From Bacteroidales bacterium (GTDB taxonomy: Bacteria > Bacteroidota > Bacteroidia > Bacteroidales > P3), in NCBI GenBank assembly GCA_017449525.1, contig JAFTFL010000004.1, forward strand, positions 62,001 through 126,000: a stretch of 64,000 bases of DNA, read 5' to 3'. The notes beneath the pieces are model-generated. The model saw nothing but the letters and a program-made list of their open reading frames with translations, was not told the DNA's origin and searched no databases. This document shows, piece after piece, positions 16,984-26,184 of this stretch (within the stretch, counting starts at the first letter, position 1; the number at the start of each line of letters is the position of its first letter). The position numbers and the translations under genes were made by a program.

Positions 16984-18255
16984 ATGCGTGCATTGAACCA
17001 TATAATACAGCGTGTTGAACAGGTTCTCAGCGATATGACACGTTGGCAGCAAGTAGAGTATTTGTTATTAATCGTGGAGGCTTGTGTGATTCCATTGTCA
17101 TGGAGGCTTGCTATGTGGATGCTGGTGCCGTTGGGGGTAGTGATGGGGGTACGAATGGTGGTGGAGCATCGCTGTGGTAATCGGTACAGCAAGTTGGTGC
17201 GAACGGGTCTATGGGGGCTGGTAATTTTGTATGCGATCTATGCGTTTAGTCTGCTATATACGAGCAATATGCCAGAGGGTATAGCGATGCTTATCAAGAA
17301 ATTGCCTTTGGTGGTAGTGCCAGTTCTCTTCTTGTTGTCAGGATGCGAATACCTGTCGGCGTGGAGGCTGCGTGTGATAGGTATGGGCTATGTTTTGGCA
17401 TGTGCCGTGTATAGTGCGCTTTATTTGGTGCAGGCTGTGGTGCACAAGGGGGCGTTCTTAACACTCTTATTTCAAGTACATGGCTTTATGCAGCATCACA
17501 CCTATTATGCAATGTATTACATCTTGGCGTTATTCATAGCTGTCCGGGAACTGGTTGTGCATAGTGATCGTTTTACGAGGTGGGGACGTATAGGCATTAC
17601 GGTATGTGCTGTACTTCATTTGATATTTGTGGTGGCTGTGCAATCGCGAGCGGGCATGCTATTGGTGTCGGTGGGAGGTGTAGTGCTGTTGTGTTATCTG
17701 TTTTTCGTGCAACGATGCTATGTAGTGGCGTGTGTTTTGGCTTCCGTGGTGTTGGGCATCGGAACTGTGTATGTGCAAAGCCATCACAGATTGCTCGATA
17801 CGGTGAAAGAGGCTATGGCGCACGATAGGAGGGATGTACGCTATGAAATTGCGAGCAACTCTATGGAGGTCATCAAGCGGAATGTGTGGTTTGGAGTGGG
17901 TGTAGGCGATAGGATGGATGAGTTGATAGCCAACCACGAGAACTCTGTTGTAGACGGAGACGAGACGAGTAAGTGGAGATACAATACGCATAATCAGTAC
18001 CTCGATTCATGGCTGGCCATAGGCATAATGGGCTTGCTTCTAATGGTTCTGCTGATGGTGGCAGGTGTTGTTGAGGCTTGGAAGCGAAAGGGCAGTGTAG
18101 GAGCGTGGTTGTTTGCGTTCATGGTCATTGTGGGGGTGAGTGCCTTGTTCGAGTCTATCTTGGAGCGACAGATGGGCATCATTTTTTTCGTTTTCTTCTT
18201 CTGTCTTTTTCTGGCTACTACGGATTCTTCCAAATCGTTGAACGCGGCGTTATAG
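16984..18255 (+). CDS. O-antigen ligase/polymerase family membrane protein (WaaL/Wzy-like)
   Basis: The 423-aa product has about ten to eleven membrane helices and one large soluble loop (about residues 270-345) that includes RDVRYEIASNSMEVIKRNVWFGVGVGD and a conserved-type YNTHNQYLDSWLAIGIMGL. This arrangement is characteristic of the Wzy_C superfamily, which joins or polymerises surface polysaccharide at the periplasmic face. Ligase and polymerase cannot be told apart from sequence. It is monocistronic on the plus strand, with its own -7 box. A glycosyltransferase gene lies close by on the opposite strand. Confidence 0.8.
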   Translation: MRALNHIIQRVEQVLSDMTRWQQVEYLLLIVEACVIPLSWRLAMWMLVPLGVVMGVRMVVEHRCGNRYSKLVRTGLWGLVILYAIYAFSLLYTSNMPEGIAMLIKKLPLVVVPVLFLLSGCEYLSAWRLRVIGMGYVLACAVYSALYLVQAVVHKGAFLTLLFQVHGFMQHHTYYAMYYILALFIAVRELVVHSDRFTRWGRIGITVCAVLHLIFVVAVQSRAGMLLVSVGGVVLLCYLFFVQRCYVVACVLASVVLGIGTVYVQSHHRLLDTVKEAMAHDRRDVRYEIASNSMEVIKRNVWFGVGVGDRMDELIANHENSVVDGDETSKWRYNTHNQYLDSWLAIGIMGLLLMVLLMVAGVVEAWKRKGSVGAWLFAFMVIVGVSALFESILERQMGIIFFVFFFCLFLATTDSSKSLNAAL

Positions 18256-18365
18256 GTAGCTATTGTTTGAAGGAAGACGTAGCGAAAGCTACACCTATTA
18301 ATATTATAAGTGTACGACGAGCAGAGGGACGGGTGTTGTGGAATGAACTCTGCGCAATACAGGTG

Positions 18366-19556
18366 CTACATAGCAAGTACTTTGAATTCAACGCGCCGGT
18401 TGTTGGCGCGGCCTTCTTCGGTCTCGTTGCTATCAATGGGAATGCTCTTACCGTAGCCTTTGTATTGTAATCGACGGGCATCAATGCCCTTGGATACAAG
18501 GTAGTCCCGTACGGCCTTGGCTCGACTTTCGGACAGGCGCTGATTGTAGTCGGTAGAGCCACGTCCGTCGGTGTGTCCACCGATTTCGATGCGCATGCGC
18601 GGATGGCGATTCAGAATTTCGGTGAGATGGAGCAATTCCACGTAGGATTGCTGTAGGAGAACGCTTTTATCGAAGTCGAAGAAAATGTTGCGCAGCACAA
18701 AGGTGGCTCCAACGCGCAGATTGCTGTCTGGAACGGCGATGGTTGGAGATGGGGTGGCGAAGTTGGGAGATGTGGAGAGGGACGAGGTGGTATCTGTACA
18801 ATTAAGACATGTGAGCGATACATCGTCAATGTAGTAATAAGCTCCAGGAAGCAGATAGGTGAGATAGTCGAGATCGACGAGGTTGGACTGTGCTGCTGGG
18901 AAGAAGTTGCCGATGGTCAGAAATTGTTCACCTCCCTCAGCAACAAAGGTGTCGGTGACGCGAATCCAGTCGGCGGTGTTGGTGATGGGATGGTTGTAGT
19001 CGTTGACCACCTGGGGCATGTAATAGGTAGCAACGGTCTGTGATACTTTGTCGGAAAGGCGTCGTGTCTCTTTGTGCATGAGGACGCTGCGCACGGTGTC
19101 ATAGATGCGGTCGCGAGTCAAGAGTCCGCCAATTGTGGCCACCGCCCCTGCCGAGTATTCGGATAGGCTTACGAAGAAAGTGAGTCGGTAGGTTCGTCCC
19201 GCTACAAGGGGGTGTTTGAGCTGTGTTTGGAGGTATTCGCGGTAGTCTGTCTTAGAACAGTATATACCACAATACCCCAGCCCACTGTGGGCATGCTGTA
19301 CACCGAGTTTGTTCTTTGGCACCCCACATTCCCGTCCGCCACACACATTGAAGTAGTCGGCCGACCCCCATGAGGGTTGAAACCAAGCTTCAACGGTGGT
19401 GAGCGTTCCGAGGGCGTCAATCTTTCGGGGACACTCCACGTAGGCTTCAAAAGATGGGTTATATACGAGGTTCTCTTCGTTGTCGGGAGAAGTGTAGGTT
19501 TGTGCGTGCAGCACGACGGGACACAGCAATAGCAGCAGGAGTAATGAGTGCTTCAT
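18366..19556 (-). CDS. OmpA-family lipid-free envelope protein with N-terminal carbohydrate-binding-like domain
   Basis: The 396-aa product starts at MKHSLLLLLLLCPVVLHAQ, a clear signal peptide. The N-terminal region (about 20-245) begins NLVYNPSFEAYVECP, the typical opening of a jelly-roll domain found at the front of many Bacteroidota OmpA proteins. The C-terminal OmpA domain (about 290-396) contains FFDFDKSVL, IEIGGHTDGRGSTDYNQRLSESRAKAV and ANNRRVEF, including the Asp and Arg that bind diaminopimelate in peptidoglycan. It overlaps the upstream glycosyltransferase gene by 4 bp (ATGA), so translation is probably coupled. Confidence 0.9.
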   Translation of the reverse strand: MKHSLLLLLLLCPVVLHAQTYTSPDNEENLVYNPSFEAYVECPRKIDALGTLTTVEAWFQPSWGSADYFNVCGGRECGVPKNKLGVQHAHSGLGYCGIYCSKTDYREYLQTQLKHPLVAGRTYRLTFFVSLSEYSAGAVATIGGLLTRDRIYDTVRSVLMHKETRRLSDKVSQTVATYYMPQVVNDYNHPITNTADWIRVTDTFVAEGGEQFLTIGNFFPAAQSNLVDLDYLTYLLPGAYYYIDDVSLTCLNCTDTTSSLSTSPNFATPSPTIAVPDSNLRVGATFVLRNIFFDFDKSVLLQQSYVELLHLTEILNRHPRMRIEIGGHTDGRGSTDYNQRLSESRAKAVRDYLVSKGIDARRLQYKGYGKSIPIDSNETEEGRANNRRVEFKVLAM

Positions 19557-20683
19557 TGTCTTGAGAGTATCTTTAAGGCGCTTTCCCAAAGGAGTCTGGA
19601 AGTGCGATCCCAACTGAAGGCTTGGGCTCGTTTGTGCCCCAGGTTGATTAGTCTTTGCCGTTCAGTAGGGTTGTTGAGCAGTGTCAGCATGGCGGTGGCT
19701 ATTTCGTCCGTATTGTACGGGTCAACAAGTAGTGCGGCGTTGTCGGCTATCTCAGGCATGGAGGTGCAGTTGGATGTGATGACAGGGACACCTGATTGGA
19801 AGGCTTCTATGATGGGGATACCAAAACCTTCGAAAAAGGAAGGGTAGACGAGAACTTCGGCTGATGCCATGAGTCGTGCGAGACATTGACTATCACATCG
19901 ACCGAGGAATCGTACCTCATCGCGGTATTGTAGGGACTGTAGCAATTGCTCCATTTCGGCAGGCCACCATGTGCGTGCACCTACGACTACGAGTTGGGTG
20001 CGTTCTATACTGTGGTTCCGCACCCACTCGAATGCCGATAGAACTCCTGCAAGATTTTTCCGTCGACTGATGGTTCCTACAAAGAGGAAATACCGGCAGC
20101 CATCGGTATATTCTTGGCGAACTGTTTGTTGTTCTTTGTCCGTGAGGGGGTGATAATCGGCGTGGGCACCGTCGTAGACCACGTCTATCTTCTCTGGGGT
20201 GAGGCGGTAGTGGGTGGCAATATCGCTCTTGGAGAATTCTGAGACAGTTGCTATGCGATTGGCATGCTGCGCATAGCGAGGAAAGAAGGTGCGAAAGTAT
20301 CGTTGGTGGGAAGGACGTACATAGCCGTCTTCGTGCTCGAAGTTGATGTCGTGGATGACGGTCAGTGTCGGAATAGTGGAACGTAGTGCAATCCATCCAT
20401 CGGTCGAAATGAAGAGGTCGGCACGCAACCTCCGCAGCTTCCGTGCAACAGAGCACTCGAAGAATATCAACCACAAGATGGGCAACCGAGCCTGAGGGTG
20501 GAGATGTACGAGGTGGGTGTTGGGTGAGAACTGGTATTGCGCAGGAGGTCGTCGGTCGAAGAGTAGGAAAAACTCGTGTTCGGGATGTTCTTGCGCAATG
20601 CGGCGCACCGTTTCGTAGGTGAACCAGCCGATGCCGTCGAGCCTTCCAGGAATCATCAGTCGGGTATTGATGGCTATGCGCAT
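19553..20683 (-). CDS. GT4-family glycosyltransferase
   Basis: The 376-aa product begins MRIAINTRLMIPGRLDGIGWF; the longer frame adds an unlikely N-terminus. The GT-B fold is supported by the C-terminal nucleotide-sugar site (FVGTISRRKNLAGVL, then YPSFFEGFGIPIIEAFQSGVPVI), including the EX7E-type acidic pair. It should transfer a sugar from a nucleotide donor, probably into a surface glycan. Acceptor and sugar cannot be predicted. Its stop overlaps the OmpA start, and purN lies 105 bp upstream on the same strand. Confidence 0.88.
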   Translation of the reverse strand: MRIAINTRLMIPGRLDGIGWFTYETVRRIAQEHPEHEFFLLFDRRPPAQYQFSPNTHLVHLHPQARLPILWLIFFECSVARKLRRLRADLFISTDGWIALRSTIPTLTVIHDINFEHEDGYVRPSHQRYFRTFFPRYAQHANRIATVSEFSKSDIATHYRLTPEKIDVVYDGAHADYHPLTDKEQQTVRQEYTDGCRYFLFVGTISRRKNLAGVLSAFEWVRNHSIERTQLVVVGARTWWPAEMEQLLQSLQYRDEVRFLGRCDSQCLARLMASAEVLVYPSFFEGFGIPIIEAFQSGVPVITSNCTSMPEIADNAALLVDPYNTDEIATAMLTLLNNPTERQRLINLGHKRAQAFSWDRTSRLLWESALKILSRQ

Positions 20684-20788
20684 GCTGTCAGAGAGGGGTG
20701 TGGAATGTGTGCTGTAGAGGATTGTAGCTGTGGCTGTGTGCTGTGGTGCGGTCAATGGCGAGTCGGTATCGCTGTGGCACAGGAGGTT

Positions 20789-21397
20789 TTATTCTATAGG
20801 GTGCTCTTGCACAGGCATGGGAAGGTGGAGGATGTAACTTTCGATGACAGAGGGGAAGTACGTCTTTTCGAGCACGTGAATCTTTTCGGCCAAGGTGTCG
20901 GCAGTATCAGTGGGTGTTATCTTGCAGCGAGCCTGGAACAGTATCTGGCCGTGGTCGTAGTGGTCGTCTACGAGGTGGACAGTGATGCCACTCTCGACCT
21001 CATGGTTACCAATGACAGCCTCGTGAACATGATGCCCGTACATGCCTTTGCCGCCATAGTTTGGTAGTAGTGCAGGGTGAATGTTGAGGATGTGAGAGGG
21101 GTATTGAGCTATGATGGAGGTGGGTACAAGTTGAAGGAATCCTGCGAGAATCAAGTAATCGGCCATGAAGGTATCCAGTATCTTTGCGATTTCGGTAGAC
21201 TGACGGAATGTGGCAGGACTCACATATTGAGCTGGCACTCCTAAACGCTGAGCTCGTGTGGCCACGAAAGCATCTTTTCGGTTGTAAAGTATGCAAGCAA
21301 CCTCTATAGTATCTTTACCTTGAAAGTATTCAACTATCTGCTGAGCATTAGTTCCGTTGCCCGATGCGAGGATGGCAATGCGAATGTTAGAGTGCAT
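20789..21397 (-). CDS. purN: phosphoribosylglycinamide formyltransferase
   Basis: The 202-aa enzyme formylates GAR using 10-formyl-THF in purine synthesis. Landmarks are ILASGNGTNAQQI, the catalytic NIHPALLPNYGGKGMYGHHVHEAV (Asn and His) and the later GITVHLVDDHYDHGQIL carrying the catalytic Asp. Length is normal. No other purine gene is nearby. A -7 box (TAATTTTG, 21472-21479, minus) lies about 75 bp upstream of the start. Confidence 0.95.
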   Translation of the reverse strand: MHSNIRIAILASGNGTNAQQIVEYFQGKDTIEVACILYNRKDAFVATRAQRLGVPAQYVSPATFRQSTEIAKILDTFMADYLILAGFLQLVPTSIIAQYPSHILNIHPALLPNYGGKGMYGHHVHEAVIGNHEVESGITVHLVDDHYDHGQILFQARCKITPTDTADTLAEKIHVLEKTYFPSVIESYILHLPMPVQEHPIE

Positions 21398-21471
21398 GTG
21401 GCTTGATGTTTATACGTTTGTGATTCAGTGTTCTAATGCTTGTATTTGTGTCTATATTGATAAGTGGTTTG

Positions 21472-21479
21472 CAAAATTA
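21472..21479 (-). promoter_or_regulatory. -7 box of the purN promoter
   Basis: TAATTTTG followed by C on the minus strand fits TAnnTTTG. No exact -33 TTTG was found at the expected distance. Confidence 0.55.
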
Positions 21480-21621
21480 CCAATTATATTTTGATTGGCA
21501 GGGCGTAGAACCTCTCTTTTTGTGTGCTTTTACTCGATGAATCCTCTCTTTTTATTGACAACTAAAACAATTGGAGGGCAATATATTAACAGCATTAATT
21601 TGAGGTGGGGTAGTTAAATAG

Positions 21622-21653
21622 TTTTACGGGTAAGTTTTTTTTTCTTTTCTTTG
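21622..21653 (+). promoter_or_regulatory. probable promoter of acpP-fabF-rnc
   Basis: TTTT (21622-21625) and TTTCTTTG (21646-21653) are 20 bp apart, a one-mismatch fit in each box to TTTG-N20-TAnnTTTG. Initiation near 21660 would leave a leader of about 22 nt before acpP. Confidence 0.5.
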
Positions 21654-21681
21654 CACCTCGTTTAACTCAAAATTAGAAAAT

Positions 21682-21924
21682 ATGTCAGAAATTGAACAGA
21701 AAGTAAGAGCTGTCATCGTAGATAAGCTTGGAGTTGAAGAAAAGGACGTTACGCTGGAAGCCAGTTTCACCAACGATTTGGGAGCTGACTCTTTGGATAC
21801 CGTTGAACTTATCATTGACTTGGAGAATGAGTTTGACGTTCGCATTCCAGATGAGGAAGCTGAGAAGATCGCCACTGTCGGTGATGCTATCGCTTTCATC
21901 GAGAATGCTAAGGCTGCTAAGTAA
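21682..21924 (+). CDS. acpP: acyl carrier protein
   Basis: The 80-aa acidic four-helix protein carries the phosphopantetheine attachment Ser in the canonical [18 protein letters not shown]. It shuttles acyl chains in fatty-acid synthesis. It is followed after 19 bp by fabF and then rnc, the conserved Bacteroidales order acpP-fabF-rnc. Confidence 0.98.
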   Translation: MSEIEQKVRAVIVDKLGVEEKDVTLEASFTNDLGADSLDTVELIIDLENEFDVRIPDEEAEKIATVGDAIAFIENAKAAK

Positions 21925-21943
21925 ATAGCTGTTCTTAGAGCAA

Positions 21944-23194
21944 ATGAATCTGAAACGGGTTGTCATTACTGGCATTGGAGCTCTCACACCCATCGGAAAC
22001 ACCGCCAAAGATTTCTGGGGTGCGCTATTGGAAGGAGTAAGTGGTGCAGGTTTGATAACTCGGTTTGATGCAGAACAATTTAAGTGCAAAATTGCGTGTG
22101 AGCTGAAGGGGTTCGACCCTTCAGCTCACTTTAGTCGTAAGGATTGCAATCGGCTGGATGCTTATTCACAGTATGGTATTGTTGCGGCCGATGAGGCTGT
22201 GGGTGATGCTCATTTGGATGAGGATTGTGTGAGGAAGGAACGAGTGGGTGTCATTTGGGGATCGGGTATCGGTGGCGTGCAGACGTTGCAGTGGGAGTGT
22301 GTGGATTATGCGTTGGGGGATGGCTCTCCGAGGTTTAGTCCGTACTTTGTTCCGAAGATGATAGCCGATATATGTGCTGGTCACATTTCGATTCGACACG
22401 GTTTCAAGGGTCCTAATTATGCTACAGTGGCTGCTTGTGCATCGTCGTCAGCAGCTATCGCGAGTGCGTTCGACATGATTCGCCTGGGTCGGGCATCGGT
22501 GATGGTGGCTGGTGGGTCAGAGGCGGCTGTGATAGAGAGTAGTATAGGTGGGTTTAGTGCAATGCAGGCACTTTCGACGCGCAATGACGACCCGTTAACG
22601 GCTTCTCGGCCGTTCGATAAGGGGCGAGATGGGTTCGTCCTTGGTGAGGGGGCAGGGGCTGTGGTGTTGGAGGATTTGGAGCATGCGTTGGCTCGGGGTG
22701 CTACGGTGTATGCTGAGGTGACGGGCGTGGGCTTGTCGGCTGATGCGTACCACATTACGGCATCTCATCCCGATGGTGATGGGGCGTATGAGGCTATGCG
22801 TTCGGCGGTTGTGGAGTCGGGTATGGAGTTAAAGGATGTGGACCATGTTAATACACATGGCACGTCAACTCCGATTGGCGACGTGTCGGAGCCGAAGGCT
22901 GTGGCGCGGTTGTTTGGCGAGCATGCTATGAGGATTAACCTCAATGCTACGAAGTCTATGACAGGTCATCTGTTGGGGGCTGCGGGTTGTGTGGAGTCGA
23001 TTGCTACGGTGCTGGCTATTAGGCACGGCATTATTCCACCGACCATCAATCATTTTGATGATGATGAGGCTATTGTACCTCTCAATTTCACGTTTCATCG
23101 GGCGCAGGAGCGCCGAGTCGATTTTGCTTTGTGTAATGCTTTCGGGTTTGGTGGGCACAATGTGTGCATTGCCTTTCGGAAGTATAACGGTTAG
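21944..23194 (+). CDS. fabF: beta-ketoacyl-ACP synthase II
   Basis: The 416-aa condensing enzyme has the complete KAS triad: Cys in VAACASSSAAIA, His in NTHGTSTPIGD and His in KSMTGHLLGAAG. The N-terminal VVITGIGALTPIGN is typical. It elongates acyl-ACP with malonyl-ACP. It is cotranscribed with acpP (19 bp upstream) and rnc (15 bp downstream). Confidence 0.97.
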   Translation: MNLKRVVITGIGALTPIGNTAKDFWGALLEGVSGAGLITRFDAEQFKCKIACELKGFDPSAHFSRKDCNRLDAYSQYGIVAADEAVGDAHLDEDCVRKERVGVIWGSGIGGVQTLQWECVDYALGDGSPRFSPYFVPKMIADICAGHISIRHGFKGPNYATVAACASSSAAIASAFDMIRLGRASVMVAGGSEAAVIESSIGGFSAMQALSTRNDDPLTASRPFDKGRDGFVLGEGAGAVVLEDLEHALARGATVYAEVTGVGLSADAYHITASHPDGDGAYEAMRSAVVESGMELKDVDHVNTHGTSTPIGDVSEPKAVARLFGEHAMRINLNATKSMTGHLLGAAGCVESIATVLAIRHGIIPPTINHFDDDEAIVPLNFTFHRAQERRVDFALCNAFGFGGHNVCIAFRKYNG

Positions 23195-23209
23195 TGCTTT
23201 TCTGCAGGA

Positions 23210-23941
23210 ATGCTTTTTTTTAGACGAAGGACGATAGATAAGGATGTGTCGGCGTTCTTCAGGAGCACTTTTGGTGTGCGTCCGCGAAAGGCTGAGTTGT
23301 ATCATACGGCACTGGTCCACCGTTCGATGTCGGAGCAGAGGGGTGAAGGGAGCAGGATTAATAATGAGAGGTTGGAGTTCCTCGGCGATGCGGTGTTGAG
23401 TAGCGTGGTGGCTGAGTATTTGTTTGCCAAGTATCCAGAGAAGGGCGAGGGTTACCTCAGTGAGTTGCGTTCCAAGATTGTGAGTCGAAGCACATTGAAT
23501 CGTGTTGCGCACGAAATGGGGTTGTCGCGCCTCATTTCTTACGATCGTCATCAGCAGGGTGTTTTCAAATCGATGGAGGGCGATGCGTTGGAGGCGGTGA
23601 TTGGGGCTATCTTCTTGGACAGAGGCTATCGGTGTGCCCACAAGGCGATTGCGGAACGCGTGTTGCCGACGTATGTGGATGTGGACAAAGTAGCTCATAC
23701 TGAATGGAATTACAAGAGCAAGCTTATTGACTGGGGGCAAAAGGGGAGGCACAAGGTTGTGTTTTCGGTGCTGAACACTTCGTATGAGGATGAGAGCGGC
23801 TGCCGCCGTAGGGTGTATGAGTGTGGGGTGAGTGTAGATGGGCAGCTATGTGCTTCGGCTTCCGATTTTTCCATCAAGGAGGCCGAGCAGAAGGCGGCTG
23901 AGCAGGTGTGTCTCAGCCGCGGCATTGGTTCCCAACGTTGA
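23210..23941 (+). CDS. rnc: ribonuclease III
   Basis: The 243-aa product has the RNase III signature NNERLEFLGDAVLSSVVAEYLF (metal-binding Glu/Asp), a second acidic site (MEGDALEAVIGAIFLD) and a C-terminal double-stranded RNA-binding domain (about 170-240, ending KEAEQKAAEQVCL). It processes rRNA precursors and other duplex RNA. It is the last gene of the acpP-fabF-rnc unit. Confidence 0.96.
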   Translation: MLFFRRRTIDKDVSAFFRSTFGVRPRKAELYHTALVHRSMSEQRGEGSRINNERLEFLGDAVLSSVVAEYLFAKYPEKGEGYLSELRSKIVSRSTLNRVAHEMGLSRLISYDRHQQGVFKSMEGDALEAVIGAIFLDRGYRCAHKAIAERVLPTYVDVDKVAHTEWNYKSKLIDWGQKGRHKVVFSVLNTSYEDESGCRRRVYECGVSVDGQLCASASDFSIKEAEQKAAEQVCLSRGIGSQR

Positions 23942-24525
23942 GGGAATGATGTGGCGTTAGGGCTGCGCCTTTTGGTGCGTGAAGGGTGTCTTATTGACTT
24001 CGAATAAGGCATTTGTGTATGCCTTTAAGTGGCCGTCTACGGATGCCGTCGGCATCTGTGCATAGGTTATTTTGTTACGACGCTATGATTAAAATCGTTC
24101 TTCGTAACGAACGATACTACTCTTAGTGTAGAATGTTCTTTTTTCGCTCTTTGAATTATTCCGTTCCCTGGTTTTTTGTTTACGCACTGGTTGTTTGTGG
24201 ATTATTGTAGGTGTGGTTTCACATTGCGCGTGCTGTTTTTTGCAGTGGGTGTGCATTCAGGCTTTGCAATGTAGTTGGGGTTAATTGTGCTTTTGTAGAC
24301 TCGTAATGGCTTGCGCATGATGTGGACTTGGAATGGGGCGGTTTGTGGCCTTGGGAGCACTATTCACTCGCTGTGCATCGGATGATTTTGGGGAGGCTGT
24401 GCAGATGATGGCATTCCATTTGAAAAAGATTTCTAATCTTTGTATCATCGTCCTTTGGGGCATGGAAAGAATATTTGGCAAAAAAAGATAGTACAAAGAG
24501 AAGGATAAGCACAGAGTAATAGAAA
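23942..24525. other. 584-bp gene-poor stretch before the toxin gene
   Basis: The stretch is AT-rich compared with its flanks. It contains two small inverted repeats: GATGCC-GTC-GGCATC near 24050, and ATCGTTC/GAACGAT arms around 24093-24114. A TAATCTTTG at 24434-24442 is one base off the -7 consensus and could serve the toxin gene. No protein-coding region was recognised. It marks the left border of an accessory island. Confidence 0.5.
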
Positions 24526-25647
24526 ATGGTAGCACAACGTATGGGCATAGAGCAAGGGGAGCCTATGACCTTTGAGGAGGCAGACGAGAGAAGGGGCAAC
24601 CCCCACTATGTTGCAGGGAGCTGTAGCGGATATACCATCAACTGCGCATCGAGTGTCTTTGCAAACGAACTGCGCCGACGTGGATTTGATGTGGAGGCCA
24701 TGATGAACACCCGACAGAATTCCAACATACCCTACCAGTTGTCGAGACAGACAGAGATGGTATGGATTGACCCACTGACAGGAAAGCCCCCTGTGTCCAC
24801 AAAGGTAGGAGTGACACATTGGACTATGAAAGAGGGTGACTGGCCAGTGTTTCAAAGTATAGAACGCAGTTACAGAGACAGCATGGCTGCACAAGGGGTG
24901 AAGATGGAAAACTTTGTTCCTGTGAACACACCCGAAGAGGCCGTGTTTCTCCCCAACGGACGGTATCACCTGCGCATGAAGTGGGAGGGCGACTTCGGGT
25001 TGGACGGTGGACACATTGTCGCCTTTGAGAAGACAGAGCCAGGGAAGTACCGTTTCATCGACCCACAGACCGGAAAGACAGACGGTCTTGTACGTCTTGC
25101 CAGCGGTGGAGCGTACCGTAAGAAAGCCATCGCCGAGCTTTACAGGGTGGACACCCTCATGCCCAATCCCGACTACCTCGGAGCGGTGTCCAAGGCTGGC
25201 ACGACCAAGGCGAGCAAGGTGAAATACGCCAAGAAGAGTGGTGGATGGAGCGGAGTGATGGGGAGCAGTCCGCTAACAGAACGTCTACGGCAGAGGCGAA
25301 AAGAAATCAGGGAAGAAGCAAAGATCCTCACAGAACAAACATTTCAGCATCCTCAAATCAAAGAACCCATTAAAATATATGGTTCAGGTATCAAGGAATG
25401 GCTCAATCAACCACACAAGCATATCGTTGAGAAGAACGAAATGCTACTGAACATCGGAGAAGTGCTCAAAAATGCAGAATACAAAGGCTGCAATACTTAT
25501 AAAGGCCATGTGTCACACATATTTGAAACCACGTTGATGGGTAAAAAGACTTGGATTGTTGTAACTGAACACCAAGGAAGAGGCCTGGTAATTCATAGCA
25601 TATCGGATAATGCAGATGTACTGATAGGATTGAAGAAACCCTCCTAA
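24526..25647 (+). CDS. papain-fold toxin 1 (Ptox-type) protein with C-terminal LPD3/BECR-like domain
   Basis: In the 373-aa product, residues 25-60 (NPHYVAGSCSGYTINCASSV...RRRGFDVEA) and 158-185 (GLDGGHIVAFEKTEPGKYRFIDPQTG) match the layout of papain-fold toxin domains: Cys40, His163 and Asp179 form a plausible catalytic triad, with deamidase or peptidase activity inferred. Residues about 275-373 (IKEWLNQPHKHIVEKNEMLLNI...HIFETTLMGKKTWIVVTEH...HSISDNADVLIGLKK) resemble the LPD3 domain of large polyvalent proteins, a fold related to barnase/EndoU/colicin/RelE nucleases. Such combinations occur in phage or conjugative-element proteins delivered into hosts. An in-frame stop two codons upstream fixes the start, so the trafficking part expected upstream is missing; it may be a detached fragment of a larger protein. 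There is no signal peptide and no recognisable immunity gene. Confidence 0.72.
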   Translation: MVAQRMGIEQGEPMTFEEADERRGNPHYVAGSCSGYTINCASSVFANELRRRGFDVEAMMNTRQNSNIPYQLSRQTEMVWIDPLTGKPPVSTKVGVTHWTMKEGDWPVFQSIERSYRDSMAAQGVKMENFVPVNTPEEAVFLPNGRYHLRMKWEGDFGLDGGHIVAFEKTEPGKYRFIDPQTGKTDGLVRLASGGAYRKKAIAELYRVDTLMPNPDYLGAVSKAGTTKASKVKYAKKSGGWSGVMGSSPLTERLRQRRKEIREEAKILTEQTFQHPQIKEPIKIYGSGIKEWLNQPHKHIVEKNEMLLNIGEVLKNAEYKGCNTYKGHVSHIFETTLMGKKTWIVVTEHQGRGLVIHSISDNADVLIGLKKPS

Positions 25648-25690
25648 TCTGGTTCATGGAGATGCAATCCAAGGCAGCATTAGGAGGGTT
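25637..25690. terminator. 12-bp-arm inverted repeat overlapping the toxin gene stop codon
   Basis: Arms AACCCTCCTAAT (25637-25648) and ATTAGGAGGGTT (25679-25690) are perfectly complementary across a 30-nt loop; the first arm contains the TAA stop. A T-rich tract (ACTTTT) follows, consistent with a terminator for the toxin gene. Confidence 0.6.
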
Positions 25691-25702
25691 ACTTTTCGGA
25701 TG

Positions 25703-25733
25703 CAAAAGTACAACTTTTTTTTGAACTGACAAA
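25703..25733 (-). promoter_or_regulatory. consensus promoter firing leftward into the toxin gene 3' end
   Basis: On the minus strand TTTG (25730-25733) and TACTTTTG (25703-25710) are 19 bp apart, an exact Bacteroidota promoter. Initiation near 25696 would transcribe straight into the 25637-25690 hairpin and then antisense to the toxin gene. No minus-strand gene is visible there. Confidence 0.55.
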
Positions 25734-25756
25734 ATAAAAAATGCAATTCGTTGAAA

Positions 25757-25897
25757 ATGACACAGAATGAGAATACGTTGAAAGCGGCACGGAGATATGC
25801 CAAAAATTTCCGATTCGACATTGTGGAGTATGCCTGTGCCTATAAAGAGTGGCTTGCCTATCATGCCACAAGCGCGGCGTTGCAGGGGACGTGCTAA
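25757..25897 (+). pseudogene. 46-codon ORF, probable remnant of a mobile-element gene
   Basis: The short frame starts MTQNENTLKAARRYAKNFR and continues FDIVEYACAYKEWLAYHATSAALQGTC before TAA. The text after the stop (VMNRFRYICEAQ, LDKFDYLQARN) is also broken by stops. I do not recognise a family. Position between the toxin gene and a dead transposase, together with the interrupted frames, suggests a decayed gene rather than a working small protein. Confidence 0.3.
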
Positions 25898-26184
25898 GGT
25901 GTAATGAATCGATTCCGCTACATTTGCGAGGCTCAAATTCTGGACAAATTTGATTATCTACAGGCAAGAAATGTGGATCGCTCGTGAGTTATCGCGAGCA
26001 TTCTTGTTCGGTAGATAGGTAAGTCCAAACCTTCGGGCTTTAACAAGAAGGCCGCAGTTCCTTTATTGGATTTCATTACTATCGGCGAGGTGATACGGTG
26101 CGAGTTGCGTCAAGGGCATTCCAACGGGTGGTTGTTTGGACGTATACATGTCTACCCTCGCACTGTGCAAAAGGATATGCAGTA

